From the NCBI GenBank assembly GCA_963971535.1, contig OZ020591.1, forward strand, positions 13,919,577-13,983,576: DNA of 64,000 nucleotides. Direction: 5' to 3'. Shown one piece after another: positions 10,972 through 21,203 of this stretch. Under the pieces are notes generated by a model, which saw only the letters and a program-made list of their open reading frames with translations, was not told the DNA's origin and did no database searches. Position numbers and translations under genes: made by a program. The stretch is from Notolepis coatsorum. Taxonomy: Eukaryota > Chordata > Actinopteri > Aulopiformes > Paralepididae. The stretch's first letter is position 1; the number at the start of each line of letters is the position of its first letter.

Positions 10972-11439
10972 CTCTCCTCAGTCGCTCAGCCCTTGTCCCT
11001 CCCCTCCACCAACCCGCAGGCTGGCGCGAACAACAGCGTCACTTGCCAGCCCCGGGTTGGTGGAGAGCAGAGTGACAGCCCGGCCGACCAATGAGCCCGA
11101 TACTAGGGTCGCCACAGTATTTTATACATTTATTTTTTAGTCTGTCTCAAATATTATGTTTGAGTCTGCAGTGAACTTGACTGCGAGATGCATGTTAAAA
11201 GACTAATACATGACCTTGCTCTATTTTATAACCACACACACACAGCTGAGTTAGAGAAGATGTCCATTGTCCAGTGTTTATTTATTTGATTTAATTACAG
11301 GGCTGGGTAGCTACCTAGCTTTGTGTTAAACATACTGTTAGATCATATCCACTGGTGCCAAACATATGCCAACGCTAGCGACCATAATGCCTGCTAGCAT
11401 ATTAGCTTTCTTGCTGATGACAACAAAGCTAGTTACAGT

Positions 11440-11688
11440 AATTTCAGTACACAGCTTTCTCCACTGACTCCAGATCTGTACTGTCCCCTATACAGAGTAT
11501 AGTAACTTCAGTACACAGCTTTCTCCACTGACTCCAGATCTGTACTGTCCCCTATACAGAGTATAGTGTCTTCAGTACACAGCTTTCTCCACTGACTCCA
11601 GATCTGTACTGTCCCCTATACAGATTATAGTGTCTTCAGTACACAGCTTTCTCCACTGACTCCAGATCTGTACTGTCCCCTATACAGA
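11440..11688. repeat. 64-bp minisatellite, about four copies
   Basis: The unit contains cagtacacagctttctccac and ctgtactgtcccctatacag, repeating every 64 bp. The same array with about five copies is at 23320-23621, and one more unit lies at 24817-24887, after the hAT insertion. Confidence 0.9.
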
Positions 11689-11814
11689 TAGGGTGACCAG
11701 GTGTCCCGCTTTTGGTTGTACTGTCCCACCATTTGACCGAATGTCCCGCGTCCCACATATTGAGAGGATGTCCCTCTTTTCGAAGCAAAAAAAACATTGG
11801 TCCTACAGTAAACG
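11689..11814 (+). mobile_element. hAT element 5' end, truncated
   Basis: Starts tagggtgaccaggtgtcccg right after tatacaga, exactly as the complete copy at 23622. Similarity ends at about 11814. The 3' end is missing, so the duplication or a later deletion cut it. Confidence 0.8.
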
Positions 11815-12387
11815 CTAAAAAATAAAGCTAAAAAAAAAAAAAAAAATTACATATTAAACAGCGCATTCATACTGGACATAAATCAAACATTCCTCTTGTC
11901 TATTGTATAAACCTATGCATTTAATTTGGTTTTATCTGTAAATAATCTCATAATTACATGACTATTATGCTGTCAGAAGTGTTATGTTTGTAGATTGAAT
12001 ATTTAATGTTCTCAGCCATTTTCATGTTTAACAACCAGGAAATGCATAAAAGAACATTGTATATACTTTATTTGAAATCTAGTAATCCAATCATGAAATT
12101 TTCTGTTTTGTTCTCTAGTTATGTTTATACATGATACAATGATCACTTTAGTGAGACAAAACAAGGCTTTGCTTTGGGAGAAAGAGAGGCAATACTTTGT
12201 TTACAATGGCTCCTTGCTGCCCTCTACTTGTCTGAAAATTATTATTGCAGCTTTCATATTATTTTGTAATGCACATTTCAAGAGGTTAATGCATGTACAT
12301 ATCCAACATTGATTTTTTTTTGGATTTTTCAATAGTTCGATAAAAAAAATTAAAGGAAATTCTTTTCCATTTGAAATGTTATTTTAA
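11815..12387. other. AT-rich stretch with no recognised feature
   Basis: Contains an A-run near 11832-11847 and otherwise unique-looking AT-rich sequence. The short ORF at 12121 has no recognisable protein features and is not called. Confidence 0.5.
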
Positions 12388-12456
12388 AGGTGCACTATGC
12401 AGTTTCTGAGAAAGTGTTTTTTGTTTGCAGAGCCTGCAAAATACATTTACTGTTTT

Positions 12457-12941
12457 CTTTTTTCTTTTTTTTTTTAATCAAATTTTCTCCCCATTTTCCA
12501 TTTTTCTATTTAAATTTTTTTCTCCCATCCCAATTGAGTCGTTATGCCAATTCCCTTCCTGGTCGTTGCACGCCTTTGCCCCCTACTGTCGGCCTGGGGA
12601 GGGTGAAGACTACCACATGTCTTCCTCCGATACATGTGGAGTCAGCCAGCCGCTTCTTTTCACCTGACAGCGAGGACTCTCACCGGGGGAGTGTAACGCG
12701 TGGGAGGATCACACTATCTCCCCCAGATCCCTTCCCTGCTGAACAGGCACCCCGACCGACCAGTAGGAGTCGCTGTTTACAACGGCCAGGACACATACCC
12801 CACCGGCTTCCCACCCGCTAAGACTGCCAATTGTGTTAGTAGGGACGACTGACCAAGCCAGAGGTACCGCTGACAGCTGGATTCGATCCCAGAGTCTCTG
12901 CGGTGGTAGATGAACGCTTAGTCCACTGCGCTACCCAGCTG
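12457..12941 (-). mobile_element. tRNA-derived SINE
   Basis: On the minus strand it starts cagctgggtagcgcagtgg, has a B-box-like gggatcgaatccag, then a long body, and ends in gggagaaaa followed by an A-rich tail (the T-run at 12458-12475 on the plus strand). The SINE inside the second L1 (53588-53772) shares the head and tail but lacks most of the body. Non-coding RNA-polymerase-III type retroposon. Confidence 0.75.
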
Positions 12942-12964
12942 TTTTTATTCTCTTGCGTTATTAT

Positions 12965-13378
12965 TAGGGATGGGTACCGAATTCGGTACTTTTGAGGTAC
13001 CGAACCGAAACACGTCGGTACTACCGAGTATCGAATCAAGTGAGAAACCGAAAAAAAAATATAAAAAAATAATTTTTTATTATTTATTTTTACGTTTTTT
13101 TTTTTTTTTTTTTACTTTTTTCTTTTCATGTCAACGTTCACACGCACAATATATGCTTACCTAGGATTTGACTTGATTCAACAACAAAGCAGTCGGAGCA
13201 ATGACAAGCCGAAAACTGTCGAAATTGTAGTTATTTGAAGTTTGGATTTTTTTTTTTACGACTGAGGTAGGTAAATTAAATTTCTTGAGACTAAAGTACC
13301 GAAAAAAGGTACCGTTGGGTACCGGTATCGATTCACAGGTACCGGTATCGGTTCAAATGTGAAGGGTACCCATCCCTA
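12965..13378. mobile_element. hAT MITE, 414 bp
   Basis: Flanked by a perfect 8-bp duplication gttattat (12957-12964 and 13379-13386). Inverted termini are tagggatgggtacc and, at the other end, gggtacccatcccta. Sub-terminal copies of ggtaccg abound. No transposase. 8-bp duplication and this size fit hAT non-autonomous elements. Confidence 0.9.
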
Positions 13379-13550
13379 GTTATTATAAATGAAAACAAAT
13401 CTCCATAGTGGACCTTTATGCCAAATAACCGTAAGATCACATATTTGAATATGGAATAGTTTATACCCACAAGTTGTAAGCCTTGTAGATGTAAAATATG
13501 TATTTTACAATGGTTTCATTATGTTACTCAAAATATGATGCTTATCATGA

Positions 13551-13604
13551 GAGAGGCCCTACCACTGTGACCAATGTGGGAAGGGCTTCAGTCACTCTGG
13601 AAAT
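13551..13604 (+). pseudogene. C2H2 zinc-finger scrap
   Basis: Plus-strand codons from 13551 read ERPYHCDQCGKGFSHSGN: the linker and first half of a classical C2H2 finger (C-x2-C). No histidines follow and a stop precedes it in frame. Together with the finger gene at 44-46 kb and the remnant at 36.6 kb, it hints at a zinc-finger gene neighbourhood. Confidence 0.6.
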
Positions 13605-14700
13605 GGTTCAAATGTACAGTATTTTTCAGACCATGTGCTATTAGAGGCCAGTCTTATTATTCCATAATTTATTTTTTTTGGACGATGCTTTACCTCTGTC
13701 TATTTGATTACTGTATGCAAATAAAAAAGTATTACCGGTACATCAATACTGTCCTGTCAGTGTTATTTTTAGATTAAGTATTTAACGTTCTCTATTGGCC
13801 ATTTTCACCAAATGCATAAGAAGTTTGTATGTCTTCAGGTCTCAGGGTGAAGAGGATTTGTCACTACAGAATTAGATGCACTCTGCCTTCCTAGGACAGG
13901 TGGAGGACTTGTTAAGCCTCACATTTATTCATTATGTAAAATTACATAATTGATTAATGATATGTTCTTGGTTCTTCCATTGAAAAGTCTCAACTCAGTA
14001 TTACTAGATTTAGGATGAAAATATGTAAGTACTATGTTGAACAAGTTAAAGATTCCATTAGATTATTGATGTTTTTGTGGGATGACAATAGGGAACATAT
14101 CACATCCTGTATTGATTCTAAACGGAACTCCAGATTTAATTGTCAAAGACGGACAATTCTGTATTTTATGAGATGGGTGGAAACCCTAAACATGCTTCAT
14201 TACAGAGTCTTTGGAGCAGAGTGTCCACAGAGTTTGCAATAGCAGCAGCTTTCATAAATCTTGAAATTAAATCTGCAACCAGATTACTCCCTGTTGTACT
14301 CCCTGGTAGACAATATCTTGGTTTGACAAATTCCCTTTTCTTGTAATCTGATGCCATAATCCAAGAATCACAATTTCAGTCACCAGCCAACTGGATGGTC
14401 AGACTTAATGTTTATAAAAAAAAAACATGGAATACATCAAGTCAATACATTTCCTAAAGACACTTAAACGTCCCACTGAGGATTATGTTTGATTTGGAAC
14501 CTGAACTATGTCAATATTTAAGGATTTGGGCAACATTCTGATCATCCAGTATCTTGTAAGGGAGAGAATAATGAAAGTACAATAAGTACAAATAAAACAA
14601 AAATATATGCAGGTGTAATACTGATTGTACAAAGTGTAGCATAATAGTTGTCTTCCAAGATGATTATAAGAGGACCTATCACCTTGTGTTTGATGGATGG
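13605..14700. other. No recognised feature
   Basis: AT-rich sequence without protein-like ORFs longer than about 80 codons and without clear repeats. Short ORFs at 14015, 14140 and 14483 show no family features. Confidence 0.5.
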
Positions 14701-14712
14701 GGTGTCTATTCT

Positions 14713-14790
14713 GATTGGCCAATCAGTTCAAAGCAGCTAACTGCTCAACTATTGGCTCAGTTGTATAAGAACAGGCTGTTTTCCAGACTG
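14713..14790 (+). promoter_or_regulatory. Probable RNA polymerase II core promoter
   Basis: A double CCAAT box (gattggccaatc at 14713-14724 reads CCAAT on both strands) stands 40 bp before a TATA-like tataag (14764-14769). Transcription would start near 14790-14800. This spacing is typical of vertebrate TATA promoters. Activity is inferred. Confidence 0.4.
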
Positions 14791-14952
14791 AACTACTCAT
14801 TCAACCAGAAACACTGGATAGTCTGCTGGTTGACTTGAACCCCTCTCTGTGGCAGAACACATTCTCTACTGGAACAAGACTTTATACTAAAACCATCTGG
14901 ATCCAAACTTGCTTTTGATAACATATATCAGACTTTTGACACCGCAACATCA
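14790..14952 (+). other. Probable non-coding first exon
   Basis: Starts about 25-30 bp after the TATA-like box, contains no ATG, and ends at a strong donor (ca, then gtaagtac, at 14953). Beyond it the intron would run into the Gypsy 3' LTR at 15100. The downstream exons, and so the gene identity, are unknown. Confidence 0.35.
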
Positions 14953-15099
14953 GTAAGTACAATTATTTATTTGATTGTTTCCATGGCATTGCAGAGTCTC
15001 TCTTATTTTCTGTCTAAATATGCTGTCTAATATTTTGAATCTGTTGTTTATTTCTCTTCAATATACGTATATGTAAATGTATATTTGTACAGTAACAAC

Positions 15100-15273
15100 T
15101 GTAAAGATTGTAGTCTACTATCAATCAGACAGACGGTTAGATCTTTATGCTTCAGCCAGCTGTTTATTGTCTGCAGGTTGTACACAGGTGCCCTACCAGT
15201 AACCATAGTAACAGCTTGCATGATGTTATACTGCCACTTAGTGGTAGCAGCTATGATAGCACCTATCATTACA
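15100..15273 (-). repeat. Gypsy 3' LTR (174 bp)
   Basis: Starts tgtaaagattg and ends atcattaca; it matches the 5' LTR but lacks about 18 bp (the ctctaattatatag block) and has several substitutions. LTR divergence indicates an old insertion. Confidence 0.85.
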
Positions 15274-15285
15274 TCCTCTTTCCAA
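15274..15285 (-). other. Polypurine tract of the Gypsy element
   Basis: On the minus strand, ggaaagagga abuts the TGTAATG start of the 3' LTR. This is the expected plus-strand DNA priming site. Confidence 0.75.
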
Positions 15286-15299
15286 ACAGGTGAAAGAGC

Positions 15300-15712
15300 C
15301 TAAGACCTCAGTGTGTTGCATGTCTGCTGGTGAAGGGGACTCATTGTGTTGCATGTCTGCTGGTGAAGGAGGCTCAGTGTGTTGCATGTCTGCTGGTGAA
15401 GGAGGCTCAGTGTGTTGCATGTCTGCTGGTGAAGGAGGCTCAGTGTGTTGCATGTCTGCTGGTGAAGGAGGCTCAGTGTGTTGCATGTCTGCTGGTGAAG
15501 GAGGCTCAGTGTGTTGCATGTCTGCTGGTGAAGGAGGCTCAGTGTGTTGCATGTCTGCTGGTGAAGGAGGCTCAGTGTGTTGCATGTCTGCTGGTGAAGG
15601 GGGCTCAGTGTGTTGCATGTCTGCTGGTGAAGGAGGCTCAGTGTGTTGCATGTCTGCTGGTGAAGGAGGCTCAGTGTGTTGCATGTCTGCTGGTGAAGGG
15701 GGCTCAGTGTGT
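15300..15712 (-). repeat. 33-bp coding minisatellite, distal part (about 12 copies)
   Basis: Each unit encodes eleven residues on the minus strand, HTEPPSPADMQ. It continues the tail of the Gypsy pol ORF across the MITE insertion. The open frames read on the opposite strand are by-products of a repeat whose length is a multiple of three. Confidence 0.9.
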
Positions 15713-16367
15713 AGAGCCATATGAAATCCGTTTTATTTTTTTCCAAATTCCATTAAATCTTTTTCCAAATTCCGTTTTTTTTCGTTTTAATATTTCAGAA
15801 TTCTGTATTTTGCTTTGTACGCTCATTTTACCATCAGAAATAGTGTCTAATAAGTGGGAATGAATAAATGTCCACAATTTAATAAGATATAACAGTCCAT
15901 TTAATAGGGCTGTCTTAAATACTTTGAAGCTTCGTTCGATGGGCATGGGATTCGAATATGAAAATAAAATTTGATTATTAAAAAATATAAAAATATAAAT
16001 CATATATATTTTTTTGCAAAATCAACTCTGCCTGTCTTTGTTAATTACAACAAGCAATGCTGTTTGTTATTTAAGATGAGGTCGGACTCGGCACTGACAG
16101 ATTTGTGTTCATTGTGCTGCTTTTATAAAGCCTCAAATGACGGCTTACAATATTTCATTCATGAAAGCAAAGTGTTTTGTTTGTCTAAGATTTAAAAAGG
16201 TTTAAACTTTACAGCACTGACAAAGTTGAACAAAGTGCTGTACAAGTCCCACAACATATAAAAAAAAATATATATAATTTTCTTTTTATTAATTTTTTTA
16301 TTTACAGTTGATTCCATTTGTATTGCTCAATTCCGCGATTCCGTGATCGCGGATTTCATATGGCTCT
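15713..16367. mobile_element. MITE (hAT-like) inserted in the coding repeat, 655 bp
   Basis: Termini are inverted repeats agagccatatgaaatccg and, at the other end, cggatttcatatggctct. Flanks cagtgtgt and aagtgtgt agree at seven of eight bases, fitting an 8-bp duplication. The interior is AT-rich with no transposase. Confidence 0.75.
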
Positions 16368-17004
16368 AAGTGTGTTGCATGTCTGCTGGTGAAGGAGGCT
16401 CAGTGTGTTGCATGTCTGCTGGTGAAGGAGGCTCAGTGTGTTGCATGTCTGCTGGTGAAGGAGGCTCAGTGTGTTGCATGTCTGCTGGTGAAGGAGGCTC
16501 AGTCTGTTGCATGTCTGCTGGTGAAGGAGGCTCAGTGTGTTGCATGTCTGCTGGTGAAGGAGGCTCAGTGTGTTGCACGTCTGCTGCATCACCACCGTGT
16601 TGTGATAGTTCAGATTCCGTGTCCTCGCTTGGTTTCTCTGTGTCCTCCTGAGTCGTCAACAGACTCCTCCTATTTCTCCTAAACACTTGTCCGTTCTCAG
16701 TCTCTATGGTGAATGACCTGGGACCTACTTCCCTGAGGACTGTTGCTTTCCTGGTCCAGAAATCAGGACCCTCGATCCTCACAACATCGTTTTTCTGCAG
16801 GGGCTTCAGTCCCCTTGTTGTTTTGTCATAGTTCAGTTTCTGTCTGTGCTTGAGTCTCATCCTCTTGTCGGACAGTTCCTTGGTGTCCCTGCCCATGTCC
16901 TCTTCATCTGGAATGTGTGGAAGCGTTGTGCGCAGCTTGCGATGCATGAGGAGCTCAGCAGGGGATGCTCCACACTCCAGAGGTGTTGCTCTGTAGCTTA
17001 GCAA
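16366..17004 (-). pseudogene. Gypsy integrase C-terminus with Pro-rich repeat tail
   Basis: Minus-strand frame reading LLSYRATPLECGASPAELL, the usual end of the integrase core, then a chromodomain-less C-terminal barrel region (VVRIEGPDFWTRKATVLREV, FRRNRRSLL) and the eleven-residue repeats. Right of 17008 the frame is broken by an L2 fragment. Confidence 0.8.
16369..16597 (-). repeat. 33-bp coding minisatellite, proximal part (about 7 copies)
   Basis: Same HTEPPSPADMQ unit, in frame with the integrase C-terminus that starts at 17004. One unit has DMQQ in place of DMQH. With the distal part, the Pro-rich tail would have had roughly 19 repeats before the MITE inserted. Confidence 0.9.
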
Positions 17005-17007
17005 AGC

Positions 17008-17735
17008 CAGGCATCAATCAATCAATCAGATTTATTTATATAGCACATTTCACATGACGCGTGTCAACCAAAGTGCTGTACAGAGGGTAGATACACATAG
17101 AAACATATTGACAACAATCACACTCCGTTTTATGGGAGGTCACACAGGCAAACACATAGGAAAACAGGGCATGAGTCAGTGAACGGGAAAGGCTAGTAGG
17201 TAGAAGTGGGTTTTGAGCCTTGATTTGAAGGCATCTATCGAGGGGGCGAGCCTAATGGAGGTGGGGATGCTGTTCCACAGTTCAGGGGCTGCGATAGCAA
17301 AGGCACGGCCCCCCCTGAGCTTGAGGTTAGACCTCCGGACTGTCAGGAGCCTCTGATTGGCTGACCTGAGGGACCTGGTGTTGGAATAGGGGGATAGGAG
17401 GTCTGAGATGTAGGAGGGGGGGTGACCATTAAGGGCTTTAAAAACAAATAGGAGAACCTTAAAATCTATCCTGTAGCGTACTGGGAGCCAATGAAGGGAG
17501 GCAAGGACAGGGGTGATGTGGTCTCTCTTGCGGGTTCCGGTCAACAGTCTGGCAGCAGCGTTTTGTACCAGTTGTAAGCGGGACAGGGAAGACTGGTTAA
17601 TGCCTATATAGAGGGAGTTGCAGTAGTCTAATCTAGATGAAATAAAGGTGTGGATGACTCTCTGAAGGTCTGCAGGGGAGAGAAGGGCTTTGAGTTTGGC
17701 AATGGTGGGTTTGGCATGGGTCAGTGTTACTGTCT
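17008..17735 (-). mobile_element. L2-type LINE 3' fragment inside the Gypsy integrase
   Basis: A 228-codon minus-strand frame ends with features of the L2 (Maui-like) RT C-terminus: SSRLDYCNSLYIGI, LQLVQNAAARLLTGT, HITPVLASLHWLPV and APELWNSIP. Its 3' end carries the (ATTG)n tail (caatcaatcaatcag on the plus strand at about 17014-17029), as expected for L2. It is 5'-truncated, with no catalytic RT core. Confidence 0.85.
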
Positions 17736-17739
17736 CTTG

Positions 17740-18066
17740 CCTTTTTAAACAGCCTCTTAACAATCTGGATAGCCTGTGGATACAAGGGGCTAGAGGTAAT
17801 GTGTTTAAACCCATACTGCTTTGCAAAGTCTCTGAACTCCCCACAGTCATATTGTGGACCATTGTCGCTGACTACACATTGTGGGATTCCATGCCTGGCG
17901 AAAAACCCTTTCATGTGTGCAATGACAGACTGTGCTGACATGCTGGAAAGCTGCGCTACTTCTGGGTAATTCGAAAAAAATAATCAATCACCAGAATAAA
18001 GTCCTTACCTTGTAGATGAAATAAATCAGTGCCCACCTTTTGCCACGGTACAGTGGGAAGATCTGC
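17740..18066 (-). pseudogene. Gypsy integrase core, catalytic Glu region lost
   Basis: Minus strand: VGTDLFHLQGKDFILVIDYF carries the first Asp, a frameshift follows at a T-run near 17985, and VVSDNGPQYDCGEF carries the second Asp. After SSPLYPQA the expected segment with the third catalytic residue (Glu) is missing and IQIVKRLFKKA follows directly. The L2 insertion lies just beyond. Confidence 0.75.
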
Positions 18067-18894
18067 TACCAGCATTGGCTCTTTGGTTTGTTTGTAGTGT
18101 AGTGTAGTTTGAGACATGTTCCACACTTCTGTATCCTTTCCTCAATGTCCCTATTGATGCCTGGCCAATACACTGCTTCTCTTGCTCTCCTTTTGCATTT
18201 CTCCATGCCTAGATGTCCCTCATGAATACAACAAAGCATGTCCTGGCGCATGGACTGAGGAATGATGATTCTATTTTGTCTCAGTACCAGTCCATCAGCT
18301 ACACACAGATCTGTACGCACTGGATAGAACTGTGGACAGACTCTCTTTGACCAACCATTTTGGATAAGGTGGACCACTTTCTGTAGCAGCGGGTCCTTTG
18401 CAGTCTCCTCCACAATGTGCTGTAACATGACATCCGAGGCGGGGAGCAATGCAGTCACCATGTCGATGTGTATTTCAACCTCAGCGGTTATAGCGCTGAC
18501 TGGTGTATCACCACTTGGAGCCGGTGCCCTTGACAACGCATCCGCTAGCACAATGTATTTCCCTGGCGTGTAAATAAGATCAAAATCATAGCGCTGTAAC
18601 GCCAACATCATGCGCTGAATTCTGGGGGACATATCATTGAGGTTCTTTTTTCTGATCGATATGAGTGGTTTGTGGTCAGTCTCTACTGTAAAGGTTGGCA
18701 ATCCATACACAAGTGTGAAACTTCCCACACCCAAACACTAAGCCTAAAGTCTCTTTCTCAATTTGTGCATAGCGTTGCTCCGTCTCTGTCATTGACCTTG
18801 ACGCATATGCTACAGGTTGCCATTTGCCTCCGTTCAGCTCCCAAGCCGTCTTTTGAGGCATCGGTGGAGAGTTTTGTTGGTTTTGCAGGATCAA
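18066..18894 (-). pseudogene. Gypsy RNase H and integrase zinc-binding domain
   Basis: Two overlapping minus frames. 18894-18680 carries the RNase H region (YASRSMTETEQRYAQIEKE). A frameshift leads to 18734-18066 with TVETDHKPLISI, FDLIYTPGK and the HHCC domain (HEGHLGMEKC ... CGTC). The order matches Ty3/Gypsy pol (RT, RNase H, integrase). Confidence 0.82.
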
Positions 18895-18930
18895 AGAATG
18901 TGAGGACTGGCTCAGTAGTCATAGTCTCCT

Positions 18931-19690
18931 TCATCCTTCTCCACTCTTTGTCATGCCGAGCAGTCCACTAAACACTGTGTTGTGCTGCAACAACTCTCTG
19001 AGGCATGTTGTCTTGGAGGTAAGATTAGGAATGAACTTACCCAGAAAGTTGATCATTCCCATCACTCGCAAGACACCTTTTTTGTCCGTGGGAGGTGGCA
19101 TGTCCAGTATGGTCTGCACTTTTGACTGGTCAGGCCCCACCCCCTCTCCTGAGAGTTTGTCTCCCAAGAAGGTCTTCTCTGTAACACCAAAAAGACATTT
19201 CTCTCTGTTTAATTTTAGTCCATTCTTTCTTACTCTTTGTAAGAGACTCTCGAGTCTTTCATCATGTTGTCGGCGCGTACTTCCCCAGACCACCAAATCA
19301 TCTATGTATACTCTGGTGCCTTCCAGACCCTCTATTATTGACTCCATCGCCCTATGGAAGATCTCAGGGGCCGATTTGATGCCAAACGGGAGCCTTAAGA
19401 AATAGTAACGCCCAAATGGTGTATTGAAGGTGGTGTACTTGCTGCTTTCTGGGTCCAGCTTCAGCTGCCAAAATCCATGTGAAGCATCTAGTTTGCTAAA
19501 GTACTGTGCACCTGTCATCTCGCTCTGTATTTCTTCTCGTTTGGGGATCTGATAATGTTCTCTCCTAATATTCTCATTCAGATCTTTGGGATCAAGGCAG
19601 ACTCGTAAGGCATTTGTGGTTTTTTTCTTAACACATGTTATGGAATTCACCCAGTCTGTGGGCTCCTCCACTCGCTCAATCACTTTGTGT
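18931..19690 (-). pseudogene. Gypsy reverse transcriptase
   Basis: A 250-codon minus-strand frame opening at IERVEEPTDWVNS. Motifs in order are LDASHGFWQLKLD (first Asp), LPFGIKSAPEIFHRAM, the catalytic VYIDDLVVWG and FLGDKLSGEGV. The palm residues are intact. Upstream, KELDRM is separated by a frameshift, and the protease-RT spacer is split by the Rex1-like insertion. Confidence 0.88.
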
Positions 19691-19712
19691 CATTCTGTCC
19701 AGCTCTTTTCAA

Positions 19713-21203
19713 GTTTCAAGTTTCTTTAATAGTTGTCATACAGAAGTACAGAATACTTTCATACAAAATGCTTCTTACTGTTACGCTCCAGAGACTGTGC
19801 TAGACAAGATAGTATCAAATAACATAGTATAGCATGTAATTTAGAAGAAGAAAATGAGGTCACAGTGTTCGGTATAGACATATGTACAATGTTCTGAGTT
19901 ACCATATAATATACAATACTATGCAGTGTACTAATGTACAGTACTATATAGTGCAAAGCAGAAATGGGATGAGGTACAATTTAGGTACAATTTACAGTAA
20001 GGTGTACGGGTTGTAGTGCAATCCTTCATCAATAAATATAAAGTGTGGGGAGTGGGTGCTACAGTGTGTTTGTTTAAAGTGGGTGTGTGCTATAAAGTGT
20101 GTGGAGTGGGTGCTACAGTGTGTTTGTTTAAAGTGAGTGTGTGCGTGTGGATGTGTGTGCTATGTGCGTTTGGTGGTTGTTGTTGTGTAGTGTTCATTGT
20201 TCGTTTAGCAGCCTGATGGCCTGGGGATAGAAGCTTCTTCTGAGTCTTTCTGTGCTCGCCTTGAGACTCCGGTATCGCTTGCCTGACCGCAGCAGTTCAA
20301 AGAGGCAGTTGTTCGGGTGACTGGAGTCTTTAATGATTCTCTTAGCCTTGCCCTTGCAACGCTTGTTGTAAATGTTCTGGAGGGTGGGGAGCCCCCCTCC
20401 AATTGTGCGTTCGGCTGAACGTGTCATTCTTTGTAGTCTGCTTCGGTCTTGTGCAGTGCTATTCCCAAACCAGGAGGTGATGTTGCCGGTCAAGATGCTC
20501 TCTATTGTACATGAGTAGAAGTTCTTAAGGATCTTCTGACTGACTTGGAACTTCCTTAGGCGCCTGAGGAAGTAGAGGCGTTGTCGTGCCTTCTTCACAA
20601 CACTGTCAATGTGTGTGGTCCATGTCAAGTCCTCGGATATGTAGGCTCCGAGGTACTTAAAGCTGTTGACTCTCTCAACCGGTGCCCCGTCGATGCTGAG
20701 GGGGCTGTAGTCCTTGACCCCCGACCTCCTGAAGTCCACAATCATCTCCTTTGTTTTGCTGACGTTCAGGGAGAGGCTGTTTTCCTGGCACCATCCCGCC
20801 AGGACCTTGACCTCTTCCAGGTAGGCCCTCTCGTCGTTGGCAGAGATCAGGCCCACCACCACTGTGTCGTCAGCAAATTTGATGATTGTATTGCTACTCC
20901 GCTGAGCCACAGTCATGTGTGTACAGGGAGTAGAGGAGGGGACTCAGAACACAGCCCTGGGGGGCCCCTATGTTGAGGGTGATGGATGAGGAGGTGCAGT
21001 TGCCTGCTCTCACCACCTGGGGTCTGCCAGTCAGGAAGTCCAAGACCCACTGGCAGAGGTCATAGTTCAAGCCCAGGTCCCTGAGCTTGGCTATGAGTAT
21101 GGAGGGGACTATGGTATTGAATGCCGAGCTGTAGTCGATGAATAGCATTCTCACATAGTTCCCCTGCCTCTTGTCCAGGTGTGATGCTGCTGTTTTTTCA
21201 AGC
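19713..21203 (-). mobile_element. CR1/Rex1-group LINE, 5'-truncated, inside Gypsy pol
   Basis: Two minus-strand frames. 21154-20894 has [14 protein letters not shown] and [16 protein letters not shown]. 20916-20194 has [42 protein letters not shown] and a long C-terminus. A frameshift separates them, just before the FADD box. The 3' end has a short (CTTGAAA) repeat adjoining Gypsy sequence, with a Gypsy-derived KELDRM block on one side and HAPRRVG on the other. Confidence 0.82.

Larger units (their letters stand above)
10108..11814. repeat. Segmental duplication, copy 1
   Basis: Nearly base-for-base the same as 21969-23749. It covers part of the Gypsy gag, its 5' LTR, about 700 bp of unrelated flank, a 64-bp minisatellite and the first ~125 bp of a hAT element. 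Copy 2 has one more 64-bp unit and a few small indels. The left edge is the LINE poly-A; the right edge is inside the hAT element. Both copies share the same disabling gag mutations, so the element was already dead when duplicated. Confidence 0.85.
12388..13415. mobile_element. TTAA-type MITE carrying a SINE and a hAT MITE
   Basis: The left end is TTAA followed by AGGTGCACTATGCAG (12384 on). The right end, read inwards, is AGGTCCACTATGGAG, flanked by TTAT, a one-base change from TTAA. The termini match the family at 5933-7695. The inner sequence is mostly two later insertions, at 12457-12941 and 12965-13378. Confidence 0.6.

Noticed and set aside
10973-11100. CG-rich block with a CCAAT motif as a gene promoter
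   Set aside because: It is part of the duplicated flank, with no TATA, exon or donor visible; evidence is too thin to call.
15290-15863. Plus-strand ORFs of Cys-rich repeats (CCMSAGEGGSV and others)
   Set aside because: They are opposite-strand readings of the 33-bp repeat whose natural frame continues the Gypsy pol on the minus strand.
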